A stretch of 64,000 nt of DNA from Colwellia_A sp041890515 (GTDB lineage Bacteria > Pseudomonadota > Gammaproteobacteria > Enterobacterales > Alteromonadaceae), in the NCBI GenBank assembly GCA_041890515.1, contig JASDWX010000057.1, positions 7,987 through 71,986 on the forward strand, written 5' to 3'. The translations under genes were made by a program, and so were the position numbers. Numbering within the stretch: the first letter of the stretch is position 1; each line of letters opens with the position of its first letter. Of the stretch, positions 55,211-63,966 are shown in pieces. The notes below the pieces were generated by a model, which was not told where the DNA came from, did no database searches, and saw only the letters and a program-made list of their open reading frames with translations.

Positions 55211-55489
55211 TTACTCATCTGCTGCTTGAATCGTGCTCTTTGTATGAAAGCGCTCATTTTTGGGAACCTTCGCAACTAACACAAATGATTTGCTATGCGT
55301 AGTTACAGACAATGAATTAAGGTAATTTAGTTTTTTAGCAGTTGAACTGATGGATAATTTCGTATTAAGTTGATGCAAACCTTCTTCCACTATCTGGCTA
55401 GCCATAATTTTAATATCTGAGGTGTTATCAGCAAAGCTGTTAAAGGATAATAAAGCTGTCGTCAATGTAGTAATAAATAAAGTTTTCAT
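55211..55489 (-). CDS. Exported small protein of unknown function (92 aa)
   Basis: The start at 55489 gives MKTLFITTLTTALLSFNSFA, a clear Sec signal peptide, and has GGAGAG upstream. An earlier in-frame ATG at 55525 adds 12 residues without a good ribosome site. The mature 70 residues are basic and polar (IVEEGLHQLNTKLSISST, KLNYLNSLSVTTHSKSFVL) with no cysteine. I do not recognise a family. It is first of a two-gene unit with the 43-residue membrane protein. Confidence 0.65.
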   Translation of the reverse strand: MKTLFITTLTTALLSFNSFADNTSDIKIMASQIVEEGLHQLNTKLSISSTAKKLNYLNSLSVTTHSKSFVLVAKVPKNERFHTKSTIQAADE

Positions 55490-55720
55490 GTTGCTCTCCA
55501 AGTTTTTATAATAGTTAAGTTGCAATATCTATTACAAAGGTTGTGCCAGAGATCAAAATAAAAGTTAACTTACTGATTTTTATCGTCATTAAACTTTTAG
55601 GAGATTTTATCGAAAATTTAAGTTTTTATAAAAACAAAGGGGAATGGTTAAAAAAACCAATTAATAACACTTATAACTAACTAATAGTAAAATACTAATG
55701 AGAGCGGTTTTTTAAATATC

Positions 55721-55751
55721 CCGATTTGGGGATACTAATTCCCGAAATCGG
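55721..55751 (-). terminator. Terminator of dusA
   Basis: CCGATTT (55721-55727) pairs with AAATCGG (55745-55751), and the stem extends inward through GGGGA/TTCCC with one bulged G. It lies 16 bases past the dusA stop. The T tail on minus is weak. Confidence 0.65.
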
Positions 55752-55766
55752 CACACAAAATAATAA

Positions 55767-56783
55767 CTATAAGCCAGCAGGAATAGTCACTTTCGCAAAG
55801 GCATCAAATAATACCTGGCTCGTCACCTCATTACCGCTACATTGTTCACTTAAGTAACGACGGAACTGTCTAGCTCCTGCTAAGCCGTTACACATACCGA
55901 GCATATGACGCACTACGTGCCAAGCTCGACCACCATTGGCAATATGCAAATCAATATAACGCGCCATCTCTTCAATAATCTGCTCACGCGAGAGAATATC
56001 AGTGTTCTTCTGAAAAATAGCGTTATCTGCTTCCACAAGCATGTAAGGATTTTGATAAATTTCACGACCTATCATCACACCATCAATATGCTCCAAATGT
56101 TCATTAGCTTCTTCAAACGTTTTGATGCCTCCATTTATCGAAATTTCGATTTGTGGAAAATCTTTTTTAATTTGATAAACACGGTCATAATTAAGAGGTG
56201 GAACTTCCCGATTTTGTTTAGGGCTTAAGCCGCTTAGCCAAGCTTTTCTCGCGTGAATAATAAAGTGTTTACAATCCGCTTGAGAGACAACATCAATAAA
56301 ATTGTGCAAAAATTCATAACTGTCATGATCATCGATTCCTATACGGGACTTTACCGTAACTGGAATATTTGTCGCGGCTTGCATTTCATTCACACATTCA
56401 GCGACTAATGTTGGTTCTGACATTAAACAAGCACCGAACCGACCATTTTGAACGCGATCAGATGGACATCCCACATTAATGTTTACTTCATCATATCCAT
56501 ATTGTTCAGCCATTTTAGCGCATTCAGTCATGGCTTTAACATCGCTACCACCAAGTTGAAGTACTAATGGATGCTCTTCATCATTAAACGACAAATAATC
56601 ACCTTTACCAAAGATGATAGCACCGGTAGTCACCATTTCAGTATAAAGCACAGTGTGCTTTGACATGACACGATAAAAATAACGACAATGTCGATCTGTC
56701 CAATCGAGCATGGGCGCAACGGAAAGCTTGTGATTGACTGTAGAGCCTACACTAATTGGCTTTAAAGCCTTATTATCTAACAT
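55767..56783 (-). CDS. dusA: tRNA-dihydrouridine(20/20a) synthase DusA
   Basis: The 338-residue flavoenzyme has SVAPMLDWTDRHCRYFYR at the N-terminus and INVGCPSDRVQNGRFGACLM, whose FGAC holds the catalytic Cys. SRIGIDDHDSYEFL, ISINGGIKTFEEA and MIGREIYQNPYML supply FMN-binding loops. DusA reduces U20/U20a in the tRNA D-loop using FMN and NADPH. Its 5' end is a known phage/island insertion site, and an integrase remnant begins 116 bases upstream pointing away, as in dusA-integrated elements. Confidence 0.95.
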   Translation of the reverse strand: MLDNKALKPISVGSTVNHKLSVAPMLDWTDRHCRYFYRVMSKHTVLYTEMVTTGAIIFGKGDYLSFNDEEHPLVLQLGGSDVKAMTECAKMAEQYGYDEVNINVGCPSDRVQNGRFGACLMSEPTLVAECVNEMQAATNIPVTVKSRIGIDDHDSYEFLHNFIDVVSQADCKHFIIHARKAWLSGLSPKQNREVPPLNYDRVYQIKKDFPQIEISINGGIKTFEEANEHLEHIDGVMIGREIYQNPYMLVEADNAIFQKNTDILSREQIIEEMARYIDLHIANGGRAWHVVRHMLGMCNGLAGARQFRRYLSEQCSGNEVTSQVLFDAFAKVTIPAGL

Positions 56784-56898
56784 TTTATAAACCCTTGAGT
56801 CGCTTTGAATCGCCTGTACTTTCCTTGAATTTCCATATTAGGTGCCCCTATAGTGCCTCACAATCGGGTAGGACAAATTAAAAAGAACAGGGAACGTT

Positions 56899-57494
56899 AT
56901 GGCATCTGTAACATACGAAAAACGAAAATTAGCAAATGGTGAGTTTAGACATAAAGCCACAATTCACACAAAAAAAGATGGCGTGATTATACATAGAGAA
57001 TCTAAAACATTCACGAAAAATAATTAACAGTACAGTGGGGGGAAATACGTCTTCACGCTATAGAACAAAACGATGTAATAAAAAAAGGCAACGTGGTAAG
57101 CCTTGGCGAGTTGCTGAATATGTATTTTGAAGATGCTGACTTATGGGCTGCCACTGGAAGCACTAAGCGATATGTAATTAAATTCTTGATGGATTGTGAG
57201 ATTAGCAAAACAATGTCTAATGAACTTAAAAGCTCTGATTTAATTGAGCATTGTCGTTTGCGAAGAGGTTCAGGAGCTATGCCTGTTACTATATATCATG
57301 ATGTTGCTAATTTACGTTCTGTTATGAAAAACGCAATGCCTGTTTTTAATGTATCCGCTAATTGGCCAGTTTTCGAAGAAGCTGTTCCAATATTAATTGA
57401 AATGAAGTTGGTTGGTTGGTAAAAGCCAAAACGAACTAGAAGACCAACAGAAGAAGAACTTGATAAATTACGAGTAGCATTAAAAGCCTCTTAG
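56899..57494 (+). pseudogene. Decayed tyrosine recombinase (dusA-type integrase), N-terminal half
   Basis: The frame from ATG at 56899 (GGGA upstream) encodes ASVTYEKRKLANGEFRHKA and then KDGVIIHRESKTFTK, the arm-binding domain of a phage integrase, but stops at 57025. After a shift of one base, WGEIRLHAIEQNDVIKKGN runs on into the core-binding domain (VVSLGELLNMYFEDADLWA, RRGSGAMPVTIYHDVANLR), until a TAA at about 57420. It continues as KPKRTRRPTEEELDKLRVAL and stops at 57494. The catalytic domain with the Arg-His-Arg-Tyr set is missing. Its position facing away from dusA identifies it as a remnant of a dusA-integrated element. Confidence 0.85.
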
Positions 57495-57580
57495 TGGGGC
57501 GTTAGGTGTTTATGGGTTTCAGTCAGTCTGAGGTTAAAACTATTAATCCGTCAATTAAACAACCCACTATTTTAGATTAT

Positions 57581-60070
57581 TCAGATCAGCCAACTAACAT
57601 CAGGTTTCCATTTTTTAATCCACGCTGGAATATCACTGGCAGGCATCGGTCTCGCAATGCCATAACCTTGGGCTAATTCACAGCCAAGCTGCAATAGTGC
57701 GGTGCCATGTTCAATCGTCTCAACCCCTTCAGCAATCACGTTACGTTTAAATGATTTAGCTAAGGCAATCACGCCTTCAACAATGGCTAAATCGTCCTCG
57801 TTAATCAACATATCTTGAACAAAACTCTGGTCTATCTTAATTGATTTTGCTGGCAATCGCCTAAGATGGGTAAGAGATGAATAGCCTGTTCCAAAATCAT
57901 CTAAGGCAAAGTTTACCCCCAACGCCATACATTCATGCATTATAGCTGATACATGATATACATCTTCTAAGGCACTTGTTTCCAGCACTTCTAGTACTAA
58001 ATGGTGTGGTTCAACATCGGGATGTACTGCTAGCAGTGTCGTTAGTTTCTGTGTAAAATTAGGCTGCTGTAATTGAACTGCTGCAATGTTTACGCTAGTG
58101 CTTAAAGGGAGGTTAATCCCCATTGCCTGCCATTGGCTGATTTGTGACAGTGCAGTGCCAATAACCCACTCACCTAGCTCAATCATCATGGGGTTATTTT
58201 CAATGACAGGTAAAAAATCGATTGGATTTAACAGTCCACGTTCTGGATGTTGCCAACGAATTAATGCCTCAACACCTATTACCAACCCTGTACGCATATT
58301 AACCTTAGGCTGGTAATAGAATAAAAATTGATGATTATCTAATGCGCTACGAATAGTTTCTAAGCTTTCCTGTTGAACTTTAACTGCGTCATCTTGGGCC
58401 GTATCAAAAAGATGATAACGATTTTTTCCTGATTCTTTAGCCACATACATGGCCTGGTCGGCATGCCTAAGGAGTAGGTCGGCATCCACATTATCTTGGG
58501 GATAAAGGGTTACACCAATGCTGGCTGATACATTTAAGACCACATCACTGACTGTTACAGGTTCTGACGCTGCAAGCAATAATCGCTCTAATATCGGCCA
58601 ACAATCTTCAGCTTTAGCTAAACCAGTTAATACTACCACAAATTCATCACCACCAATGCGGGCTAAGCTATCACCTTCGCGCAACACCTCCTTCATACGT
58701 CTTGAGAGTGCAATAAGTAGTTCATCCCCCTTATTATGCCCATAAACATCGTTGACTACTTTAAACCCATCTAAATCGAGGAATACAACAGCGATAGACT
58801 TTTTATCACGACTGCACTGCAAGATGGCTTGGGATAATCGGTCTGCCAGTAATGCACGATTCGGTAAATCAGTAAGTATATCGTAGTGAGCCATGTGCTC
58901 TAGCTGCGCTTGATGTTTTTTTGTTGAGGAAATGTCGTTACCCAAAGATACATAATGGGTAGTGATACCGTTTTCATCACGTACAGCAGTGATAGTTTTC
59001 ATTTCCACATACACTTCACCATTTTTACGACGGTTCCATATTTCGCCAGACCAGAAACCTTCTATTACTAGCGCTTGCCACATATCAGCGTCGAGCTCAG
59101 GTGATTGGCGTCCAAAATGAAAATGCTGGGTGAATTTACCAATACATTCTTCACGGCTATAGCCTGTTATATGAGCAAAGGTATCATTCATATCAAGTAT
59201 TTTACCCGCAGCATCGCTGATAGCGATGCTTTCACGGGCGTGCGTAAATACACTAGCCGCTAGTGTGAGTTTCTCTTTGGCATTTTTCCGCTCGGTAATG
59301 TCTTGAATTATACCGACTACCAACAAGGGCTTGCCTTGCTCAGTATGTTCAAGCACTACACCTCTGTCCAAAATCCAGATTTGTTTATCATCGTTTGGGC
59401 GTACCATTCTATATTCAATACTATAGGGTATGTTTTCTTCGAGTAACCTTTCCAGTGCTTTATTTACTTTAGCTTTATCATCTTCAAAAATACAGCGTTG
59501 GAATTCTTCAAACGAATTTTCAACATCAATGACACCAGTGATAATTTCCCACCTTTTATTGTGGAACACATCATTGGTTTGAGTATTCCATTCCCACATG
59601 CCTTCACTTGAAATATCTAAAACAGCTGCTAGTCTTTTTTCATTTTTTTCGGCTTGATTTTTTAAGGCAATAATTTCAGTGATATTGGTTGCAATAATCG
59701 CAACATTTTCTTCTCCTTTACGGTTAATAAAAGGCGTTTTTAAAGAATGAAATTTATGCGTTTTTCCTGTTTTAATGTTGGTACCATCTTCATAAAAAAC
59801 TTGGGTTTTTTTATTGTTAATAACGGTTTTTATACTTTCTGAAAATTGATTCGTCTGCTCTTTATTACCAGTAAAATAAGAGTCATCTTTGCCAATCATT
59901 TTTTGTGATGTTGTATTATAAAAGTCAGCAAGGGTTTTATTAGCAAAAATAAAATTTCCATCACAATCTTTTGCACAAACAGGCTCAGGAATAGCATTAA
60001 TAATATCTAATAGCAGCCTATGTTTTTGTTCTTGTTCGTTTTCAAATTTTTTTTTAAAATCATATGTCAT
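57581..60070 (-). CDS. PAS-PAS-PAS-GGDEF-EAL cyclic di-GMP enzyme
   Basis: The 829-residue cytoplasmic protein has three PAS sensor domains (about 15-135, 140-265 and 270-390, the last with ITGYSREECIGK). A GGDEF domain follows with LTDLPNRALLADRL, an RxxD I-site REGD and active site RIGGDEF near 490. A C-terminal EAL domain has GVEALIRWQHPERGLL, the Mg-loop DDFGTGYSSLTHLRRL and the IAEGVET motif. Both catalytic cores look intact, so it may make or break down cyclic di-GMP. There is no membrane segment. It is convergent with the integrase remnant. Confidence 0.93.
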   Translation of the reverse strand: MTYDFKKKFENEQEQKHRLLLDIINAIPEPVCAKDCDGNFIFANKTLADFYNTTSQKMIGKDDSYFTGNKEQTNQFSESIKTVINNKKTQVFYEDGTNIKTGKTHKFHSLKTPFINRKGEENVAIIATNITEIIALKNQAEKNEKRLAAVLDISSEGMWEWNTQTNDVFHNKRWEIITGVIDVENSFEEFQRCIFEDDKAKVNKALERLLEENIPYSIEYRMVRPNDDKQIWILDRGVVLEHTEQGKPLLVVGIIQDITERKNAKEKLTLAASVFTHARESIAISDAAGKILDMNDTFAHITGYSREECIGKFTQHFHFGRQSPELDADMWQALVIEGFWSGEIWNRRKNGEVYVEMKTITAVRDENGITTHYVSLGNDISSTKKHQAQLEHMAHYDILTDLPNRALLADRLSQAILQCSRDKKSIAVVFLDLDGFKVVNDVYGHNKGDELLIALSRRMKEVLREGDSLARIGGDEFVVVLTGLAKAEDCWPILERLLLAASEPVTVSDVVLNVSASIGVTLYPQDNVDADLLLRHADQAMYVAKESGKNRYHLFDTAQDDAVKVQQESLETIRSALDNHQFLFYYQPKVNMRTGLVIGVEALIRWQHPERGLLNPIDFLPVIENNPMMIELGEWVIGTALSQISQWQAMGINLPLSTSVNIAAVQLQQPNFTQKLTTLLAVHPDVEPHHLVLEVLETSALEDVYHVSAIMHECMALGVNFALDDFGTGYSSLTHLRRLPAKSIKIDQSFVQDMLINEDDLAIVEGVIALAKSFKRNVIAEGVETIEHGTALLQLGCELAQGYGIARPMPASDIPAWIKKWKPDVSWLI

Positions 60071-60156
60071 TTAACAAATTCCTTAATGTCTTCCCATAAA
60101 AAACTAAGAAGATAATCCCTTATTTAAGTTATAAAAAAACGATATCATGAAATTGA

Positions 60157-60167
60157 GAAACGGTTTC
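60157..60167. promoter_or_regulatory. Palindrome GAAACGGTTTC upstream of the GGDEF-EAL gene
   Basis: The 11-base palindrome (GAAAC-G-GTTTC) lies 87 bases upstream of the start, inside a wider symmetric context (TTGAGAAACGG...TCAATCTCA). An identical copy occurs at 63629-63639. This resembles a LacI-family operator, but no regulator is assigned. Confidence 0.3.
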
Positions 60168-60277
60168 AATCTCATTCGATGTCCAATAATCCTAATAGTA
60201 ATGTCTATTCACACTTGTGGATCTTCACAAACAATGAGCTTTTTTGAACTAAAAGCTTTTATTTCATTGATTATCAA

Positions 60278-60886
60278 CTAGCTGAAAGGCTTAAATATTT
60301 CATATGTAATAAGGCTATTGGTAGCTTCGACAACCTCAAACCTTGAGCCTTTATACACAATAGAATTACCTTTACTAAGGTCTATTGTAAATTTTGACGC
60401 AGCAGCATCACCAGCCATAACACCAACAGTAAATTCACTATAAGTAAACTTAAGCGTATCTCCTGACTTACCTCATCAGTATCAAAACAGTTAGCCATCC
60501 ATAAAGGATAAGCTACCCAGGGATTGTGGGTTATGCAAACCTCATTATCTGCTTTGTTATATGCTAAAAATTTGGTTCTACTAATCTCTGTACCGTAACG
60601 GTTATTTATCCCTACAGAATAATTATCAGCTTCAAATATAATTGTACCTAAAATATTAGAGTATAGCTTCTTTATAGCTTGCCGTGTATTTGATCATATT
60701 ACCCACAGTAATCACATCAGTGTAATAACCAACACCTTGGGTAATTAAGTTCTCACCTAAATATGATGTTACTACTTCACCTATTGACGGGAGAGTGACC
60801 ATTGTTGTTTTTACTTGCGGCGCTGTAGATTTACAACCAGTAATTGCTATCGCCAAGGCTAATGCAGCTAATGCTAATATTTTCAT
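60278..60886 (-). pseudogene. Frameshifted lipoprotein gene (about 200 codons)
   Basis: The start at 60886 gives a lipoprotein signal (MKILALAALALAIAITGCKS, Cys at 18) and an open frame to GVGYYTDVITVGNMIKYTASYK. A one-base shift near 60660 restores LYSNILGTIIFEADNYSVG, NNRYGTEISRTKFLAYNKAD and HNPWVAYPLWMANCFDTDE. A second shift near 60465 (a G run, GG for GGG) restores GDTLKFTYSEFTVGVMAGDA and FEVVEATNSLITYEIFKPFS, stopping at 60278. The composite is one plausible outer-membrane lipoprotein of unknown family. The breaks may be true decay or base-call errors. Confidence 0.7.
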
Positions 60887-61857
60887 TTTTATTCCTTTAA
60901 ATTTTCAATTCCATTTTTTACTTCTTTCATCTATCTTTAAACTGATAACCTTAACTAATTTCTATAAATGTCAAATAACGGTATAAACTTAAGAGCATCA
61001 AAAAACTTAGAGTTACTAAACGCCACAAGCGTGTTTCATTAAGACAATAGCTAAATATTGAAGCCCTGAAAAACCATCCAACAATTGATGAGGTAGTCAT
61101 CAAGAAGCTTTGTTACAGCTATACGAATTTCAGTGAGGATAAGATCATACATAAAGTCCAATGTGCAATGTGCAATGTGCAATTAAATTGAATGAATGGA
61201 TATATTAAAAAAATCGATTCTGTAGAATATTTCGCGAGTATACTCGTTATAGCTTTATTTTATGGGTCGTAGTTAGATTAGGAACAACAATTAAAGTACT
61301 TGTGGGTAGTAATTCTTTAATCTGGCGGTTATCTTATTTGATAAGTGCACAATTTTTTGCACCAAGTCTCGACGATATGCCACAAAATGAGTGAGTATAA
61401 GTAAGAAAACGACATCGCTGATCTATTAAATAGGCAGGATTTTTTTGATTTAAAGCGCTTGGAGTTCCCTGTTGCTCCCGTTCACCTTAACTTATGTTTA
61501 TAACATGAAATTTTTACATAACTTTGAACAGCGTATGACGGCTAATGCTGTTCAGCTGTCTAAGACAAGTTCTAGCTACTAAGCAGTCCTGTGTCGGTTA
61601 CTTTTTTGTATCTACACTAGGTCGTCTTTGTGGCACTTTCTGCCTTTCACGTATCACTTTAAAAATTCGCACGTTCAAAATTAAACTGATATTTTGTTAA
61701 AGACTTTTTAGTGCGCTATATAGTTTGTAACCTTCGATAAGAGAATTCAAACCTAGATCATAAAACGATTATTGTTAGAGACAGAAAAGATCCCCGTATA
61801 AAGGAAGCTAATCATTTTTTATATAGAGTTGACATAGTCATGTAAACCTTCCGAGTA
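60887..61857. other. Gene-poor region with a short tandem repeat
   Basis: Three perfect copies of CAATGTG lie at 61159-61179, followed by a partial CAAT. On plus, about 61206-61401 is an open frame with no start (RYSFILWVVVRLGTTIKVL, then SLIWRLSYLISAQFFAPSL), possibly the tail of a lost membrane-associated protein. No complete gene is visible. The region adjoins the LysR gene and other decayed genes. Confidence 0.35.
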
Positions 61858-62739
61858 TTAAAACTTTACATGACTGAAATATTCGATCGTAAATTTAATA
61901 AAAGTTTTTAGTCTGTTTGACTGTTCCAATAATTGAGGATAAATCATCTGGATTTGATTTTCTGACACAGACGGGTTTTCAAATATCGGCTTGAGGGTGC
62001 CAGTTTCAATTTCTTGGTCAACAAAGTAACTTGGCACCCTTATTATCCCCTCTCCTGATAAAGCTAATTGCTTTAACATCAATGTATTATTTATTTTCAA
62101 CCAACCACTAACAGAGATTACATCATTGTTTATTGACCATTTATTATCGTCTTGCCCTCGTATACATTGATGGCTTGTTAGTTCATTAGTTGTTTTAGGT
62201 TTTCCATGTCTGACAAAATATTCAGAAGAAGCACATATAACATGCTTATAATGAATTAATGTTTTTGCAATCATATTGAGTGGAGGCGTTACCGTAGAAC
62301 GAAAGGCTAAATCAATATCATTTCTATTGAGATCATGGTTAGTATAACTGCAATCTATTGAGAAACTTACAGCAGGATGTAGTTGATTAAATTTAGCGGT
62401 AATATCAAGTAAATACCGGTTAGTAAAAAGTGCAGGTGCGGTAATTTTAATCACCCCCACTATGGCTTTCCCTTCTTTCTCTGCGCATCGTTCTAATTCA
62501 ATTACCGCTAATCGTATTTTATCCATACCTGACATCATTCGCTGACCAACACTCGTTAGCCTGACACTACGAGTAGATCGAATGAACAATGGCACGCCCA
62601 TTTCAGCTTCCAATTTTTTTATTTGTGCTGATAAATGACCTCTAGAAATACCTAACTTTTCGGCTGCTAATGTAAAACTAAGTGATTGGCCTACTTCACT
62701 GAATAAGAGCAGACGTTCTAATTTTTTATGTTGTTTCAT
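61858..62739 (-). CDS. LysR-family transcriptional regulator
   Basis: The start at 62739 gives 293 residues beginning MKQHKKLERLLLFSEVGQSL. The helix-turn-helix is SFTLAAEKLGISRGHLSAQI, followed by the linker and a substrate-binding domain (VSFSIDCSYTNHDLNRNDIDLAFR). An earlier in-frame start at 62907 would add 56 residues and run into the SDR gene region. It is divergent from the SDR gene with 137 bases between them, which hold a 14-bp inverted repeat, the usual set-up for LysR control of its neighbour. Confidence 0.92.
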   Translation of the reverse strand: MKQHKKLERLLLFSEVGQSLSFTLAAEKLGISRGHLSAQIKKLEAEMGVPLFIRSTRSVRLTSVGQRMMSGMDKIRLAVIELERCAEKEGKAIVGVIKITAPALFTNRYLLDITAKFNQLHPAVSFSIDCSYTNHDLNRNDIDLAFRSTVTPPLNMIAKTLIHYKHVICASSEYFVRHGKPKTTNELTSHQCIRGQDDNKWSINNDVISVSGWLKINNTLMLKQLALSGEGIIRVPSYFVDQEIETGTLKPIFENPSVSENQIQMIYPQLLEQSNRLKTFIKFTIEYFSHVKF

Positions 62740-62818
62740 AAGGTTATTTATAGAGTGAATTAATCGCTTATTGTATTTTATATCACACAATGAATTTGAA
62801 ATTAGTATATTTTTCTTA

Positions 62819-62867
62819 CTTGTTATTTCATTCATAATAACTAAATAAACTGTAATGAAATAACAAG
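62819..62867. promoter_or_regulatory. Perfect 14-bp inverted repeat between LysR and SDR genes
   Basis: CTTGTTATTTCATT (62819-62832) and AATGAAATAACAAG (62854-62867) are exact complements with a 21-base spacer. The right arm reaches into the SDR ribosome site (AAGG). Candidates are a LysR operator (two half-sites about 35 bp apart centre to centre) or an mRNA hairpin that masks the SDR ribosome site. Confidence 0.6.
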
Positions 62868-62876
62868 GTGATAAAT

Positions 62877-63593
62877 ATGAACTCAAGTCTGAAAAAAAAA
62901 TGGGCACTCGTGACCGGTGCCAGCAGAGGTGTGGGACAACAAATAGCGATTGGTTTAGCTCAATATGGCGTCAATTTAGTCCTTCATTCTTCAAGTATTG
63001 AAAATCAAAAAAACACGGTAAATTTGTTAGAACAATATAACGTAAATATAGTGAATGTAGCCGGGAGTTTAGAATCAAGTGAAGCGATTACTCAGTTTGT
63101 TACGAGTGCAGAACTTATATCAGGCGGAATAGATATTTTATATAACAATGCAGCAATAATGACATCTGCAACCCCTTTGTTTGAAACCCCACAATGTGAT
63201 TATGAAAAGAGCTTTCAGGTTAATTTATTTAGCATGATACAAATATGCAGCTATTTTGCACCAAAAATGAAGGCACGTGGTTTTGGTCGTATTATTAATG
63301 TGTCTTCAGGCATTAAAGACACGCCGATTTTAGATGCATATAGTGTGAGTAAAGCCGCTGTAGATAAGTACACGCGAGATTTAGCGATTGAACTTTCAGA
63401 TACCGGGGTGCTGGCTAATATACTTGATCCTGGTTGGTGCCGTACAGATCTTGGAGGTGATAGCGCATTTAATGATGTTACTTCTGTACTTCCTGGCGCA
63501 TTAATCCCAGCAATGTTAGGTAATGAAAGCGCTGAAGCACCAAAGGGAATGTTGTTCGCCGCTCAAGATTATACAGGTCTTAAATTGTCATAA
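62877..63593 (+). CDS. Short-chain dehydrogenase/reductase
   Basis: The 238-residue classical SDR has the NAD(P) motif TGASRGVG at about 16-23, the NNAA motif in ILYNNAAIM and the catalytic Ser...Tyr-x3-Lys in NVSSGIKDTPILDAYSVSK. PGWCRTDLGG follows, as in many SDRs. It oxidises or reduces an alcohol or ketone; the substrate is unknown. The ATG at 62877 has AAGG upstream (a GTG nine bases earlier is an alternative). It is divergent from the LysR gene, which probably regulates it. Confidence 0.93.
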   Translation: MNSSLKKKWALVTGASRGVGQQIAIGLAQYGVNLVLHSSSIENQKNTVNLLEQYNVNIVNVAGSLESSEAITQFVTSAELISGGIDILYNNAAIMTSATPLFETPQCDYEKSFQVNLFSMIQICSYFAPKMKARGFGRIINVSSGIKDTPILDAYSVSKAAVDKYTRDLAIELSDTGVLANILDPGWCRTDLGGDSAFNDVTSVLPGALIPAMLGNESAEAPKGMLFAAQDYTGLKLS

Positions 63594-63628
63594 TCTAAAA
63601 CAATATTGCGTTAATATAATCAATAATA

Positions 63629-63700
63629 GAAACGGTTTCCGCCAGCTACATGACATAAAACGGCAAGTACATAAGGCTCTAGATAAAAAAAGAAACCGTT
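63629..63700. repeat. GAAACGGTTTC palindrome and distal inverted copy after the SDR gene
   Basis: GAAACGGTTTC at 63629-63639 is identical to the palindrome at 60157-60167. A second half GAAACCGTT at 63692-63700 is the exact complement of AACGGTTTC (63631-63639), so the two can form a long-loop 9-bp stem. It lies between the SDR and the next gene; terminator or operator cannot be decided. Confidence 0.35.
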
Positions 63701-63714
63701 ATACTCTTATTAAT

Positions 63715-63966
63715 ATGATGAAATTTATAAAAACAATATTTTTACTCTGTTTTTTGCCATTAGCTGTTTTAGCGCAAACGAATAGACACTCAGACGATGT
63801 CATTTCAACAGAGAAAAGAATCACTTTGACAGTAGTAATGGAAGTTGTTGGTTATTTTCCATTTTACTTTACTGAAAATGGCGATACAAAAGGCTTCTCC
63901 GTTGAGGTGCTTGATTATGTCGAAGCTCACTCAAAATATGATTTCGAATGGCTATGTTCCCGCTAA
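63715..63966 (+). pseudogene. Broken periplasmic substrate-binding protein (SBP_bac_3-like), 5' part
   Basis: From ATG at 63715 (or 63718) the frame encodes a signal peptide (KFIKTIFLLCFLPLAVLA) and then LTVVMEVVGYFPFYFTENG and TKGFSVEVLDYVEAHSKYDF, the start of an amino-acid-binding-type periplasmic protein. It stops after EWLCSR at 63966. Past the stop, SFEQ-like coding resumes in another frame up to the window edge, which suggests a frameshift. The remaining gene lies beyond 64000, so intactness cannot be judged fully. Confidence 0.6.

Noticed and set aside
61159..61183. CAATGTG tandem repeat as a CRISPR or origin iteron
   Set aside because: Three 7-base units without spacers or further copies; too small for either.
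61858..62907. Longer LysR start at 62907
   Set aside because: Adds 56 non-family residues and overlaps the divergent SDR start and the inverted repeat.
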